Shown here one piece after another: positions 1 to 9,031 of a DNA stretch of 64,000 bases. Every line of letters begins with the position of its first letter. Within the stretch, counting starts at the first letter, position 1. Where the stretch lies: contig NZ_CANMDU010000013.1 in assembly GCF_947496775.1 (NCBI RefSeq), forward strand, positions 1-64,000. The letters run 5' to 3'. This stretch comes from an uncultured Maribacter sp. (GTDB lineage Bacteria; Bacteroidota; Bacteroidia; Flavobacteriales; Flavobacteriaceae). Made by a program: the position numbers and the translations under genes. The notes under the pieces are model-generated. The model had not been told where the DNA came from and ran no database searches. It saw only the letters and a list, made by a program, of their open reading frames with translations.

Positions 1-2667
1 AATGTTACAGCTGAATTTAACTTAACACAAGTGGGTAGCTATACTTTTAGAATTACGGACACAAACACTGGATGTTATGTACTTACAGCTCCGTATGAAA
101 TTGCGCCGTATGATTTAATCGAGGTAACTGCAACCGCTATTGACCCAGTAATCTGTTTCAATGATGGTAATGGTTCAATTGAAATTAATATTACTGGTTA
201 TAGTGGTACATATGATTATCAAGTATTTGATGATTCAGATAACCCAATTGGAGCGCAAGTTAATACAGATACAAGTGTTAATCCAAGATTAATTACAGGT
301 CTTAACGGTGGTAATTACTACGTAAGAATAACAGAAACTACGGAGCCTTTCTGTGACGATGATACTAATATGGTAACTATAGTATCTCCAGATATGGACT
401 TAACCGAAATAACTACTGTTTTAACAAATGTTGAATGTACTAATGATCAGGGAGAAATAAGTATATCCCCAACAGGTGGTTTTGCTCCTTATGATATTAC
501 CGTTACTAATACAACAACAGCAGAAGTATTCGATACTGCTTTTGATGTAACCACAATTTTATTTACAGGATTATCTGCAGGAGACTATAGCGTTACCGTT
601 GTAGATGCTGGTGGATGTTCTATTACAAATAACTACCCTAACTTATTGGTAATGCCACTTGCAGTAACTGCAAATGCAATTCCATTAAACACTACTTTAG
701 CTTGTTTTGGAGATAAAACAGCAACAGTATCTGCTACAAATGTTATAAATGGTAGTGGTAGTTATGAGTACCAATTAAATTATTACGATACTACTAGTAC
801 TACTATTACGTTTACTTCCGGACGACAAACAAGTCCTGATTTTACAAATCTTGGTCCTGGCATATATAGCATTACTGTTTCTGATGGATGGAATTGTGAT
901 GTGGAAACTAATCAGGTAACTATTACAGAACCAACTAGAATAGAAGCAACTTTACTACGTACAAACCCTTTAACTTGTGCAACAGGAGTAGAGTTTGAAC
1001 TAAGTGTAACAGGCGGTAGTGGTACTTACGAATATAGTTCAGATAATATTACTTTTCTACCTATGACTAGTAATCCAATGCCATTACCTGAAACAGGTAT
1101 ATTAGGTGCAGGGGAACATCAATATTTTGTAAGAGATTTAGGTGGCGCATGTGCTTCTTTAACTTCAAATGCTATTACAGAAAATGCTATAGTTCCTCTT
1201 ACTTTAACGGTTGATACTTCCGCTGCTATTATTAGTTGTAATGGAGAATCTACAGCAACTATATATGCAAGTGCAGATGGTGGATTAGGTAACTATCAAT
1301 ATGAATTATTTACGGATGCTGCTTTAACAATAGGATCAAGAATAGCAGGACCACAATCACAAGGTGAGTTTGGTAATCTACCAGCAGGTACATATTATGT
1401 AAATGTAATCAGCGAAGATTGTACAGCTCCTGCAGAAGAAGTAATTATAACAGAACCAACGCCTTTAACTTACACTGAAGAAGTTATAAATGTTTTATGT
1501 AATGGTGAAGAAAATGGTAGTATAACAGTAACTCTTTCTGGAGGTTCTGGAGGGTATCAATATGCTATTTCTCCAAACTTAAACCAATTTGATACTATTA
1601 ATACATTTACAGATTTAGCTCCTGGTGACTATACTATTATTGCACAAGATCAAAACGGATGTTTTGAAGAATTAAATTATACTATTACTGCTCCAGACCT
1701 TTTAACAGTAGATCCAAACGTAATAACCCCAGAAACATGTATTGGCGATGAAGATGGTGCTATTACTATTAACATTCAAGGAGGAACAGCACCATATAGA
1801 ACAGCTATTAATTCTAATTCCGAAGTAGATTTTATACAAGATCGTTTAGATTTTACGAATCTGGCTGCTGGTAACTATTTAATTTTTGTAAGAGATGCTA
1901 ATGACTGTGAAACGAATCTTGTTGTAGATGTTAATCCAGGTGTAAATCTTAACGCAACTATTGTTCCTATTTATGAGTGTACGGGAGATGTGCCTACTAA
2001 TTATGTAAACATAACCTTAGAAGATTCTAGTGTTTTAGGAGATGTATTATATGCAATAGACTCTACAGATCCTAATGATATGCAATTAAATCCTGATTTT
2101 AGAAATTCTACTCCAGGAACACATTACATAGCAATAGCACACGCAAATGGATGCGTACAAACCTTTGATTTTGTAATAGAAGATTTTGAACCTCTTGTTC
2201 TATCTCTTGAACAACGTAATTTAAATGAAATTACAGCTATAGCAACCGGTGGTAAAGAAGAATTTACATTCCTTTTCGGAGACAGAGATAATGGTACAGA
2301 TAATACTTTAAGAATTACAGAAACTGGTACCTATACCGTAACCGTTATAGATGCTAATGGATGTGAATCTTCCGCAAGTATTTATATGGAGTTTATAGAT
2401 ATTGAGATACCTAATTTCTTTACCCCAGATGGCGATAACCAAAATGATACTTGGGCTCCAAAGAACCAAGAAGCGTTCCCAGAAATACTAACTATCATAT
2501 TTGATCGTTATGGTAGAGAAGTTTATAGAATGGGTATTAATGATAATCCATGGGATGGTCTTTACCGACAAACAGAACTACCAACAGGGGATTATTGGTA
2601 TGTAATAAAATTACGTGGAGAAGAAGACGATCGTGAATTTGTTGGCCATTTTACTTTATATAGATAA
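1..2667 (+). CDS. T9SS type B / gliding-motility C-terminal-domain protein with SprB-like repeats (5' truncated)
   Basis: The reading frame is open to the first base, so this is only the C-terminal ~889 residues of a larger protein. It is built of about ten repeats of roughly 75-90 residues in which a conserved Cys precedes a Gly/Asn-rich 'NGxI' turn and an 'AGxYxVxVxDxxGC' element; this is the SprB-repeat pattern of large Bacteroidota surface adhesins. The last ~85 residues, starting at IPNFFTPDGDNQNDTW and ending GHFTLYR, match the gliding_CTERM/CHU_C type B sorting domain, which directs export by the type IX secretion system and retention at the cell surface. The PorP/SprF-like gene follows by 19 bp, the usual arrangement for SprB-like substrates. 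The ligand is unknown; adhesion or gliding is inferred from the family. Confidence 0.9.
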   Translation, partial: NVTAEFNLTQVGSYTFRITDTNTGCYVLTAPYEIAPYDLIEVTATAIDPVICFNDGNGSIEINITGYSGTYDYQVFDDSDNPIGAQVNTDTSVNPRLITGLNGGNYYVRITETTEPFCDDDTNMVTIVSPDMDLTEITTVLTNVECTNDQGEISISPTGGFAPYDITVTNTTTAEVFDTAFDVTTILFTGLSAGDYSVTVVDAGGCSITNNYPNLLVMPLAVTANAIPLNTTLACFGDKTATVSATNVINGSGSYEYQLNYYDTTSTTITFTSGRQTSPDFTNLGPGIYSITVSDGWNCDVETNQVTITEPTRIEATLLRTNPLTCATGVEFELSVTGGSGTYEYSSDNITFLPMTSNPMPLPETGILGAGEHQYFVRDLGGACASLTSNAITENAIVPLTLTVDTSAAIISCNGESTATIYASADGGLGNYQYELFTDAALTIGSRIAGPQSQGEFGNLPAGTYYVNVISEDCTAPAEEVIITEPTPLTYTEEVINVLCNGEENGSITVTLSGGSGGYQYAISPNLNQFDTINTFTDLAPGDYTIIAQDQNGCFEELNYTITAPDLLTVDPNVITPETCIGDEDGAITINIQGGTAPYRTAINSNSEVDFIQDRLDFTNLAAGNYLIFVRDANDCETNLVVDVNPGVNLNATIVPIYECTGDVPTNYVNITLEDSSVLGDVLYAIDSTDPNDMQLNPDFRNSTPGTHYIAIAHANGCVQTFDFVIEDFEPLVLSLEQRNLNEITAIATGGKEEFTFLFGDRDNGTDNTLRITETGTYTVTVIDANGCESSASIYMEFIDIEIPNFFTPDGDNQNDTWAPKNQEAFPEILTIIFDRYGREVYRMGINDNPWDGLYRQTELPTGDYWYVIKLRGEEDDREFVGHFTLYR

Positions 2668-2686
2668 AAACTTAACCTAAACAACT

Positions 2687-3634
2687 ATGTATAATAAATT
2701 ATTAACCTTAGTCCTCCTCCTACTAAGTGTCTTTGGTGCTAAAGCGCAAGAGTTAACATTACCACAACTCTCGCAGTATTTAGCAGATAATCCTTTTGTA
2801 ATGTCGCCTACCTATGCAGGTATTGGAGATCATGTGAAAATTAGGATTAATGGATTAACACAATGGGTAGGAATTAAAGATGCGCCAGACACGCAATCTT
2901 TAGCTGCAGATATGCGTATAGGAGAAAGATCAGGTTTAGGTGCTCTTTTATATAATGATAGTAATGGAGAAACCAAACAAAGAGGAGCTAGAATTTCTTT
3001 TGCACACCATTTAACTTTAGATAGATATGATGACGAATTTTTGTCCTTTGGTATATCTTATAACTTTAATCAATTTAGAATAGATATTGAAAATTTTGAT
3101 GCTTTAGATCCAAGTGTAACTGATGATAGGGCAACAACTAATCATAACTTTGATGTTGGTGTTTTATATAGAAAAGATAAATTTTATATCAGTGCTAATG
3201 CATCCAATCTTATAGATAAAAATTTAACCAAATTTAATCCTATTTACGAACCAAATAGATTAAGAAATTACTATTTGTATACTGGTTATAGATATAAGAA
3301 AAATAAAAATAGTGATTTAGAAATTGAACCATCTGTATTCTTTCAATTATTCGAAAGTGATGGTAGATCTGTTACAGATTTAAATGTAAAATTTAGATGG
3401 TACGATTTTGAAGATTATTATTATGCAGGTGTTACTTATCGTTTCTTAAATGATCAAATCGGAGATCCTTTATATATTGCACCAATTATAGGTTTAAAAA
3501 AGAGCAACTTCTATTTTGGGTATTCATACCAAGTAATTTTAAACGAAATTTTAGGGTATAGTTCTGGAACACATGTTATAACATTAGGAGTAGATTTATT
3601 CCAAGGTGTTAGTAATTGCAGATGTACCTATTAA
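2687..3634 (+). CDS. PorP/SprF family type IX secretion system outer-membrane protein
   Basis: The 315-residue product has an N-terminal signal peptide (hydrophobic LLTLVLLLLSVFGAKAQ, cleavage after KAQ) followed by 'LPQLSQYLADNPFVMSPTYAG', the typical PorP/SprF opening with the 'NPAYAG'-like motif. The rest alternates aromatic and polar residues as in an outer-membrane beta-barrel, and it closes with GVDLFQGVSNCRCTY. PorP/SprF proteins pair with individual type B T9SS substrates and help them to the surface; the gene directly upstream encodes such a substrate. It starts 19 bp after that gene and is presumably co-transcribed. Family assignment is firm, but which substrate it serves is inferred only from adjacency. 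Confidence 0.88.
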   Translation: MYNKLLTLVLLLLSVFGAKAQELTLPQLSQYLADNPFVMSPTYAGIGDHVKIRINGLTQWVGIKDAPDTQSLAADMRIGERSGLGALLYNDSNGETKQRGARISFAHHLTLDRYDDEFLSFGISYNFNQFRIDIENFDALDPSVTDDRATTNHNFDVGVLYRKDKFYISANASNLIDKNLTKFNPIYEPNRLRNYYLYTGYRYKKNKNSDLEIEPSVFFQLFESDGRSVTDLNVKFRWYDFEDYYYAGVTYRFLNDQIGDPLYIAPIIGLKKSNFYFGYSYQVILNEILGYSSGTHVITLGVDLFQGVSNCRCTY

Positions 3635-3651
3635 ATACCAAATGTTTACTT

Positions 3652-3659
3652 TAATTTTG
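3652..3659 (+). promoter_or_regulatory. Candidate -7 promoter element of folB
   Basis: TAATTTTG matches the Bacteroidota TAnnTTTG element and lies 19 bp before the folB ATG. No TTG was found at the expected spacing upstream, so the call rests on the -7 element alone. Confidence 0.4.
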
Positions 3660-3678
3660 TAAAAAATTAAAGACAAGT

Positions 3679-4038
3679 ATGGGAATCATTGAAGTTACCA
3701 ATATTAAAGTTTATGCCTATCACGGTTGTTTAAACGAAGAAACAATAATAGGTAGCGATTATCTTGTTAATGTATCTGTAAAAGCCGATTTAATAAAAGC
3801 AGCAACATCTGATAACTTAAAAGATACGGTAGATTATGTACATATTAATCATATTGTAAAAGAAGAAATGGCAATTGCTGCGAAGCTTTTAGAACATGTT
3901 GCTGACCGAATTATACAGCGTATTTTACTAGAAATCAATATAGTTAAAGAAGTAATAGTATCTGTCTCTAAAATAAATCCGCCTATTGGAGGCGATGTAG
4001 AAAAAGTTACTATCACATTAAATTCTAAAAGATCCTGA
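3679..4038 (+). CDS. folB: Dihydroneopterin aldolase
   Basis: The 119-residue product has the usual FolB length. It carries the motifs IEVTNIKVYAYHGCLNEE near the N-terminus (conserved 'aYHG'), 'DTVDY' near residue 52, the 'LLEHVADRI' helix that holds the active-site Glu, and 'INPPIGGDVEKVTITL' near the end (conserved Lys/Pro region). FolB converts 7,8-dihydroneopterin to 6-hydroxymethyl-dihydropterin and glycolaldehyde in cytoplasmic tetrahydrofolate synthesis. It is a stand-alone gene followed by tRNA-Cys. The start has a plausible -7 element 19 bp upstream. Confidence 0.92.
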   Translation: MGIIEVTNIKVYAYHGCLNEETIIGSDYLVNVSVKADLIKAATSDNLKDTVDYVHINHIVKEEMAIAAKLLEHVADRIIQRILLEINIVKEVIVSVSKINPPIGGDVEKVTITLNSKRS

Positions 4039-4048
4039 TTATATATTT

Positions 4049-4078
4049 TTGAAAGCTTAAAATAACGCATTACCTTTG
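4049..4078 (+). promoter_or_regulatory. Promoter of tRNA-Cys
   Basis: TTG at 4049-4051, a 19-bp spacer and TACCTTTG at 4071-4078 exactly match the Bacteroidota housekeeping promoter TTG-N17/23-TAnnTTTG. The tRNA begins 12 bp after the -7 box. Confidence 0.8.
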
Positions 4079-4090
4079 CAGTATTAAAAT

Positions 4091-4164
4091 GGCATTGTGG
4101 CCGAGTGGCTAGGCAGAGCTCTGCAAAAGCTTGTACAGCGGTTCGAATCCGCTCGATGCCTCCA
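4091..4164 (+). tRNA. tRNA-Cys (anticodon GCA)
   Basis: All arms fold. The acceptor GGCATTG pairs with CGATGCC, and the anticodon stem GAGCT/AGCTT encloses the loop CTGCAAA with anticodon GCA. The T arm AGCGG/CCGCT encloses TTCGAAT. The discriminator is T and an in-genome CCA follows (4162-4164). It lies between folB and a terminator. Confidence 0.95.
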
Positions 4165-4197
4165 AAAAAACCCTCTAATAGAGGGTTTTTTTATTTT
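4165..4197 (+). terminator. Rho-independent terminator of tRNA-Cys
   Basis: AAAACCCTCTAATAGAGGGTTTTTTT is a compact GC-containing stem (CCCTCT/AGAGGG) with a loop of about four bases and a T run, immediately after the tRNA. Confidence 0.85.
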
Positions 4198-4228
4198 AAG
4201 ATATTATGTGTTAGCATATTAAAAAAAT

Positions 4229-4900
4229 TTACTCTCTAATTTGCTCCATTTTTTCTATCCCCTTTTCAATGTTAAATTTATCTTTTGGTAAAAATCCTTT
4301 GATAATAAGCACCAATCCACATATAACTAAAACAACTCCTAAAATCTTTTTTACTAATCTAATTCGTTCAAAAGTTAACTTTTTCTTGAGCTGTTTTGCT
4401 AATAATATTTTAAATATATCTATAATAAAATAGGTTATTAAAACAGCAGAAAAGAAAATAATTATTCTATTAGAGTCATTATTTAAACTAGGACCAACAA
4501 CTATTATTATTCCCAGCCAAAAAACCAATACACCTATATTAATAAAATTAAGTAGAAAGCCTTTTATAAATAGACTAATATAATGACCTGAAGTAATTTT
4601 TATAGTTTCTTCTTTTTTAGCTTCTTTTTTAACAATACTTGTAATACCATAAATTACAAGTATTACACCTCCAAAAACATATAACCCAGGTTCATTACTT
4701 AAATTTTCTAACAATTGAAAGCTACTAAAATAGGCTATTGTAATAAATACAATATCTGCAATAATTACTCCTAAATTAAAAACAATTGCTGCTCTAAAGC
4801 CTTTTATAGCACTAGTTTCTAATAGTACAAAAAAAACAGGGCCAATCATAAAACTTAATAAAAAACCAAGAGGAATAGCACCCTGTATATCTTCTAGCAT
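4229..4900 (-). CDS. LysE/RhtB family exporter
   Basis: The 223-residue inner-membrane protein has about six hydrophobic segments. Its N-terminus, GAIPLGFLLSFMIGPVFFVLLETSA, matches the LysE family opening (G..PGP...V). Members export amino acids or related small molecules; the substrate cannot be read from the sequence. It is the last gene of a leftward operon, rnr - GIN-domain protein - this gene, with only 12 bp to the GIN-domain gene. The C-terminal tail is Lys/Glu-rich. Confidence 0.78.
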   Translation of the reverse strand: MLEDIQGAIPLGFLLSFMIGPVFFVLLETSAIKGFRAAIVFNLGVIIADIVFITIAYFSSFQLLENLSNEPGLYVFGGVILVIYGITSIVKKEAKKEETIKITSGHYISLFIKGFLLNFINIGVLVFWLGIIIVVGPSLNNDSNRIIIFFSAVLITYFIIDIFKILLAKQLKKKLTFERIRLVKKILGVVLVICGLVLIIKGFLPKDKFNIEKGIEKMEQIRE

Positions 4901-4912
4901 AAATGGGGGAAG

Positions 4913-5596
4913 TTACATTTTAGTTATTTTACCACCAAAAACTGTTTTTTCTTCGAGCTTTGTTGGGTTTCCATATACTAATACTTCTCCACCGGCCTTT
5001 ACAGAAGCTTTTACATAATCTGTAGCGTATATTTCTGCTCTTGATCCAGCATTAACATTAATAGTAGAGAATTTTGTTTTTAAATCTTTTCCTTCATAAA
5101 TTCCTCCTGTATTAATTGCAACATCTTGTAAATCTGATGTGCCTGAAGTTTCTATTACTCCACCAGTAACTGTTTTTATAAGAAGTTGTTCTACTTCAGC
5201 CGAAATAACCAATTCTCCGCCTTCTTGTGCTTTTAATTCTAAAACATCTTGCGTTATGGTTTTTTCTGATACAATTCTAGCATCTTCATTAACATCTATA
5301 ACTACAATTGGTTGGGAATAATACAAATCAATAAAAGTTTTATAACCACTAAATATTTTATTGATTTCCATGCGTATTTTTAATACACCTTCTTTATTTA
5401 CAAAAACAACTTTATCTATATTATCTCCACTAATAACAGCTTTATTCTCTGTACTTTGAATTAAGTTAATAGATAATCCGTCAAAACTCTTTAACTCTGT
5501 AAACTTGGATAAGCTTACGGTTATTTCTTCATTTTGAGCACACAAAGCTTGTAAACTAATTGCAACAAAAAATAAAAATAAAACTGCTTTTTTCAT
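4913..5596 (-). CDS. GIN-domain (DUF2807) secreted protein
   Basis: The 227-residue protein begins with a signal peptide (KKAVLFLFFVAISLQALCAQ). The mature part is a run of short beta-strands with repeated 'A..GG.V..SG' turns (for example LKAQEGGELVISAEV, IKTVTGGVIETSG, VKAGGEVLVYG). This is the right-handed beta-helix pattern of putative auto-transporter adhesin head GIN domains, which are abundant in Bacteroidota. The function is unknown; a periplasmic or surface location follows from the signal peptide. It is co-directional with rnr (39 bp downstream of it) and the LysE-type exporter. Confidence 0.78.
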   Translation of the reverse strand: MKKAVLFLFFVAISLQALCAQNEEITVSLSKFTELKSFDGLSINLIQSTENKAVISGDNIDKVVFVNKEGVLKIRMEINKIFSGYKTFIDLYYSQPIVVIDVNEDARIVSEKTITQDVLELKAQEGGELVISAEVEQLLIKTVTGGVIETSGTSDLQDVAINTGGIYEGKDLKTKFSTINVNAGSRAEIYATDYVKASVKAGGEVLVYGNPTKLEEKTVFGGKITKM

Positions 5597-5635
5597 ATTC
5601 GTTTTTAAGTAAGTATATACGTACTAAAACAAAAT

Positions 5636-7843
5636 TTATTCCAAAATAGAAACTTTTTCATTTTTTCCAATCAAAGAAAAATCTAAGTGTCGTTTTATTA
5701 AATCTGTATTCTTAACCATTACTACAACTTCATCTCCTAATTGATATGTTGTGTTTGTTTTTTCTCCTGTAATGGAATACTCTTTCTCATCAAAGATATA
5801 ATAATCTCCCTTTATATCTCTAATACTTACCATTCCTTCACATTTATTTTCTATAATTTCTACATAAATACCCCATTCAGTAACGCCACTTATTACACCG
5901 ATAAATTCCTTATCCTGGTGATCTTGCATAAATTTAATTTGCATGTATTTTATAGAATCTCTTTCTGCTTTAGAAGAAAGTATTTCCATATCCGAAGAAT
6001 GTTTACATTTTTCTTCATATAACTCTGCATTGACCGTTTTTCCTCCATCTAAATAATGCTGTAATAAACGATGAACCATAACATCTGGATATCTTCTAAT
6101 TGGTGATGTAAAATGAGAGTAATACTCAAATGCTAAACCATAATGTCCTATATTATCTGTAGTATATGTTGCCTTACTCATACTACGAATAGCTAACGTA
6201 TCTACTAAATTTTGTTCTTTTTGTCCCTTAACGTCCTCTAAAAGCTGATTTAAAGAAGCGCTAATAGATTTTTTATCTTTAAAGTCTAACTTATGTCCAA
6301 AACGAGAAATAATACCATTAAGAGCTATTAGTTTGTCTTCATTAGGATCATCATGTATTCTATAAACGAAAGTTTTTTCTGGTTTTTGTTTACCAATAAA
6401 CGCAGCAACCTTTCTATTTGCTAATAACATAAACTCTTCAATAAGTTTATTTGCATCTTTTGCTTCTTTAAAATATACGCTAGTAGGTATACTTTCTTCA
6501 TTTAAATTAAAACGAACTTCTACTTTATCAAAAGATATAGCTCCATTTTGCATACGTTTAGCCCGCATAATTTTAGCTAATTTATCTAAGATTACGGTGG
6601 CATTTACAACTTCATCGGAAACTACATAAGAAGAATTACGTATAGAAACTTCTTCTGGTATATCGCCATCACCTGTTTCTATAATATGCTGTGCTTCTTC
6701 ATAGGCAAAACGTTCGTTAGAATTAATTACAGTTCTACCAAACCATTCGTTAATAACATTTGAATTTTTATCTATTTCAAAAATCGCAGAAAAAGTATAT
6801 TTTTCTTCATTTGGTCTTAAAGAACATGCATTATTAGATAATATTTCTGGTAACATTGGTACCACTCTATCTACTAAATAAACAGATGTTGCTCTTTCAT
6901 AAGCCTCATCATCTAAAATAGTATTTTCTTGTAAATAATGAGAAACATCGGCAATATGCACCCCTATTTCATAATTTCCATTTTCAAGAATTTCAAAAGA
7001 CAAAGCGTCATCAAAATCCTTAGCATCTTTAGGATCTATAGTAAATGTTAATACATTACGCATATCTCTGCGCTTAGCTATTTCTTCTTCTTTTATAGAA
7101 GTATCCAATTTTTGCGCATAACGTTCTACTTCTACAGGAAACTCATATGGTAAACCATATTCTGCTAAAATGGAGTGTATTTCCGTATTATGCTCTCCTG
7201 GTTTACCTAAAATTTCTTTTATTATTCCAAAAGGAGAATCTGTTCTATCTGGCCATTCTGTAATTTCAACAATTACTTTATCACCATCTTCTGCTTTTCC
7301 AACTTTATCTTTAGAAACAAAAATATCGGTATACATTCTAACATCTGTAGGTCTAATAAAAGCAAAATCTTTTTGCATATCTACAATACCAACAAATTCC
7401 GTTTTATTACGAGAAACAATTTTTGTTATTTCTCCTTCTAACTTTTTACCTTTTCTTCTTGGGTACACATATACCTCTACAGTATCTCTATGAAAAGCTT
7501 TATTTACCTTATTGTTAGGAATAAAAACATCGTCTTCCATTCCTTCAATTATAATATATGCATTACCTCTACTAGTAATATCAACAATACCAGTTTGGTA
7601 TGTTTTTGTAGAAGCTATAGCCTTATAATGACCTCTTGTTTCTTCTAAAATTCTTTTTTTCTCTTTTAATTGAACTAATTTCTTTATTAATTGGTTTCTG
7701 TCATGGGCATCTGTAATACTCATTCTAGAAGCAATTTGTTTATAAGTGAAACTTTTTTTTGGATCTTTTTCCAATACGGTAAAAATTCCTTTAGTAATTT
7801 CGTTTTTTCTATGATTTTTTGATTTTTTATTTCTCTTTGACAT
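5636..7843 (-). CDS. rnr: Ribonuclease R
   Basis: The 735-residue protein has the order expected of RNase R: an N-terminal winged-helix region (residues ~10-70), two cold-shock/OB domains, a central RNB nuclease core and a C-terminal S1 domain (~640-725). The RNB core contains the metal-binding run TIDPKDAKDFDDA with its clustered aspartates, plus 'HIADVSHYL' and 'HFTSPIRRYPDVMVHR'. It degrades structured RNA 3' to 5' in the cytoplasm and takes part in rRNA and mRNA quality control. The ATG is preceded by a basic-rich start (SKRNKKSKNHRKN). It heads a leftward operon. Confidence 0.95.
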   Translation of the reverse strand: MSKRNKKSKNHRKNEITKGIFTVLEKDPKKSFTYKQIASRMSITDAHDRNQLIKKLVQLKEKKRILEETRGHYKAIASTKTYQTGIVDITSRGNAYIIIEGMEDDVFIPNNKVNKAFHRDTVEVYVYPRRKGKKLEGEITKIVSRNKTEFVGIVDMQKDFAFIRPTDVRMYTDIFVSKDKVGKAEDGDKVIVEITEWPDRTDSPFGIIKEILGKPGEHNTEIHSILAEYGLPYEFPVEVERYAQKLDTSIKEEEIAKRRDMRNVLTFTIDPKDAKDFDDALSFEILENGNYEIGVHIADVSHYLQENTILDDEAYERATSVYLVDRVVPMLPEILSNNACSLRPNEEKYTFSAIFEIDKNSNVINEWFGRTVINSNERFAYEEAQHIIETGDGDIPEEVSIRNSSYVVSDEVVNATVILDKLAKIMRAKRMQNGAISFDKVEVRFNLNEESIPTSVYFKEAKDANKLIEEFMLLANRKVAAFIGKQKPEKTFVYRIHDDPNEDKLIALNGIISRFGHKLDFKDKKSISASLNQLLEDVKGQKEQNLVDTLAIRSMSKATYTTDNIGHYGLAFEYYSHFTSPIRRYPDVMVHRLLQHYLDGGKTVNAELYEEKCKHSSDMEILSSKAERDSIKYMQIKFMQDHQDKEFIGVISGVTEWGIYVEIIENKCEGMVSIRDIKGDYYIFDEKEYSITGEKTNTTYQLGDEVVVMVKNTDLIKRHLDFSLIGKNEKVSILE

Positions 7844-8452
7844 TAATCTTTCTTTCTAATTTGTCGGAAAATTACGAATTATAATCCACTACCTATTATT
7901 TTAGATATTACGCTAAAATAATTTTAAGGTTATTAACATATATATAATATTCATTTTTCTTTTATTTAAATTTAAAAAAACAATAGTGGTTATTATAGCT
8001 TGTTAATAGTGGTGATAAAAAAATGAAGAATAATTTGTATTGAACCGGTTTTAATTTTTATTGACAATTTATACAAGTCTATTTTTTATAGTTATCAATG
8101 TATTACATATCTTATTAACACATCTTAATAACCTCTGTTAACATCAAATTAAGGATAAGTAAATATTAATTTAGTGTTAACTTCTATAAAGTAGTACTTA
8201 ATATCTTTCTATTATATTCTAAGAAGTTAATTAGTTTTTCTTGATTTCTTTTCTAAGGCAAAATTCAAATGAGAAATCAAAATTATAAAGTTATTTTCTA
8301 TGGAAAGTTTATTAACAACTAATACAATGATTTAAAGGTGTAATTAACAACTGTTTATTTATATACTATAAAAAACGTTGTGAAATAGTTAATTATTGTG
8401 GTATACGCTTATCTATTGTACATTTGTATTATTAATTATGATACCAAAACAA
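7844..8452. other. AT-rich gene-free interval with repeated TTATTAACA motifs
   Basis: About 600 bp without a credible gene lie between the divergent rnr and rpiB. TTATTAACA occurs three times in the same orientation (7930-7938, 8112-8120, 8309-8317). A near-inverse copy TGTTAATAG is at 8001-8009, TGTTAACA at 8136-8143, TGTTAAC at 8175-8181 and a one-mismatch copy at 8341-8349. The rightmost part holds the rpiB promoter. The density of the motif could mean DnaA-like or regulator binding, but no function is shown. Confidence 0.5.
8396..8426 (+). promoter_or_regulatory. Promoter of rpiB
   Basis: TTG at 8396-8398, a 20-bp spacer and TACATTTG at 8419-8426 fit the Bacteroidota promoter. The implied transcription start is close to 8431-8434. 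This leaves a ~20-nt leader to the ATG at 8453 but almost none to the ATG at 8438, so it decides the start chosen for rpiB. Confidence 0.7.
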
Positions 8453-8884
8453 ATGAAAATAGCTATAGGTAACGATCACGCTGGTACAGAATATAAACTT
8501 GCAATTGTTGGTTTATTAAAGTCTTTAAATATAGAAGTTAATAACTATGGTACAGATGGTACTGATAGTGTAGATTATGCTGATTTTGTACATCCCGTAG
8601 CAAAAGATGTTGAAAACGATACCGTAAATTTAGGTATTATTATATGTGGTAGTGGTAATGGGGCATCTATGACCGCTAATAAACATCAAAAAGTTCGTTC
8701 TGCTTTGTGTTGGAATAAAGAAATAGTAGCTTTAGCAAGAGAGCATAATGATGCTAATATTTTAAGTTTACCTGCTCGTTTTATTTCTTTACCTCAAGCA
8801 TTAGAAATGGTTAAGACTTTTTTAAATACTGATTTTGAAGGTGGTAGACATGAACGCAGAATAGAAAAAATGCCTTGTAAATAA
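8453..8884 (+). CDS. rpiB: Ribose 5-phosphate isomerase B
   Basis: From this ATG the product is 143 residues and starts MKIAIGNDHAG, as RpiB proteins do. The catalytic Cys is residue 65 in IIICGSGNGASMTANK, and 'HERRIEKM' at the C-terminus supplies phosphate-binding Arg residues. The enzyme interconverts ribose 5-phosphate and ribulose 5-phosphate (pentose phosphate pathway, cytoplasm). A TTG at 8396 and an ATG at 8438 are also in frame, but the first lies inside the promoter and the second would be nearly leaderless. The gene is followed by a strong terminator. Confidence 0.92.
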   Translation: MKIAIGNDHAGTEYKLAIVGLLKSLNIEVNNYGTDGTDSVDYADFVHPVAKDVENDTVNLGIIICGSGNGASMTANKHQKVRSALCWNKEIVALAREHNDANILSLPARFISLPQALEMVKTFLNTDFEGGRHERRIEKMPCK

Positions 8885-8925
8885 TATTTTTTAGGTAATT
8901 ATATAAATACAATTAGTTTATAAAT

Positions 8926-8963
8926 AATTCCTCAAGGTTTACCCTTGAGGAATTTTATTTTTT
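8926..8963 (+). terminator. Terminator after rpiB
   Basis: A perfect 12-bp stem, AATTCCTCAAGG with CCTTGAGGAATT (8926-8937 / 8943-8954), has a 5-base loop and is followed by a T-rich run. Confidence 0.9.
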
Positions 8964-9031
8964 AATAACGTTCTCTATAAATAGTTATATATTAGAATAG
9001 CAGTATACAATTATATAAATTTATACTGACT

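Noticed and set aside
31-33. GTG as true start of the first gene
   Set aside because: The frame is open to base 1 and the repeats continue past it, so the gene starts upstream of the window.
1-2667. CRISPR-like or tandem DNA repeats in the adhesin gene
   Set aside because: Periodicity exists only at the protein level (SprB-like repeats). The DNA copies are too divergent for a tandem array.
8396-8452. Longer rpiB starts at 8396 (TTG) or 8438 (ATG)
   Set aside because: 8396 is the -33 element of the promoter, and 8438 would leave almost no leader. The family begins at the MKIAIGNDHAG start at 8453.
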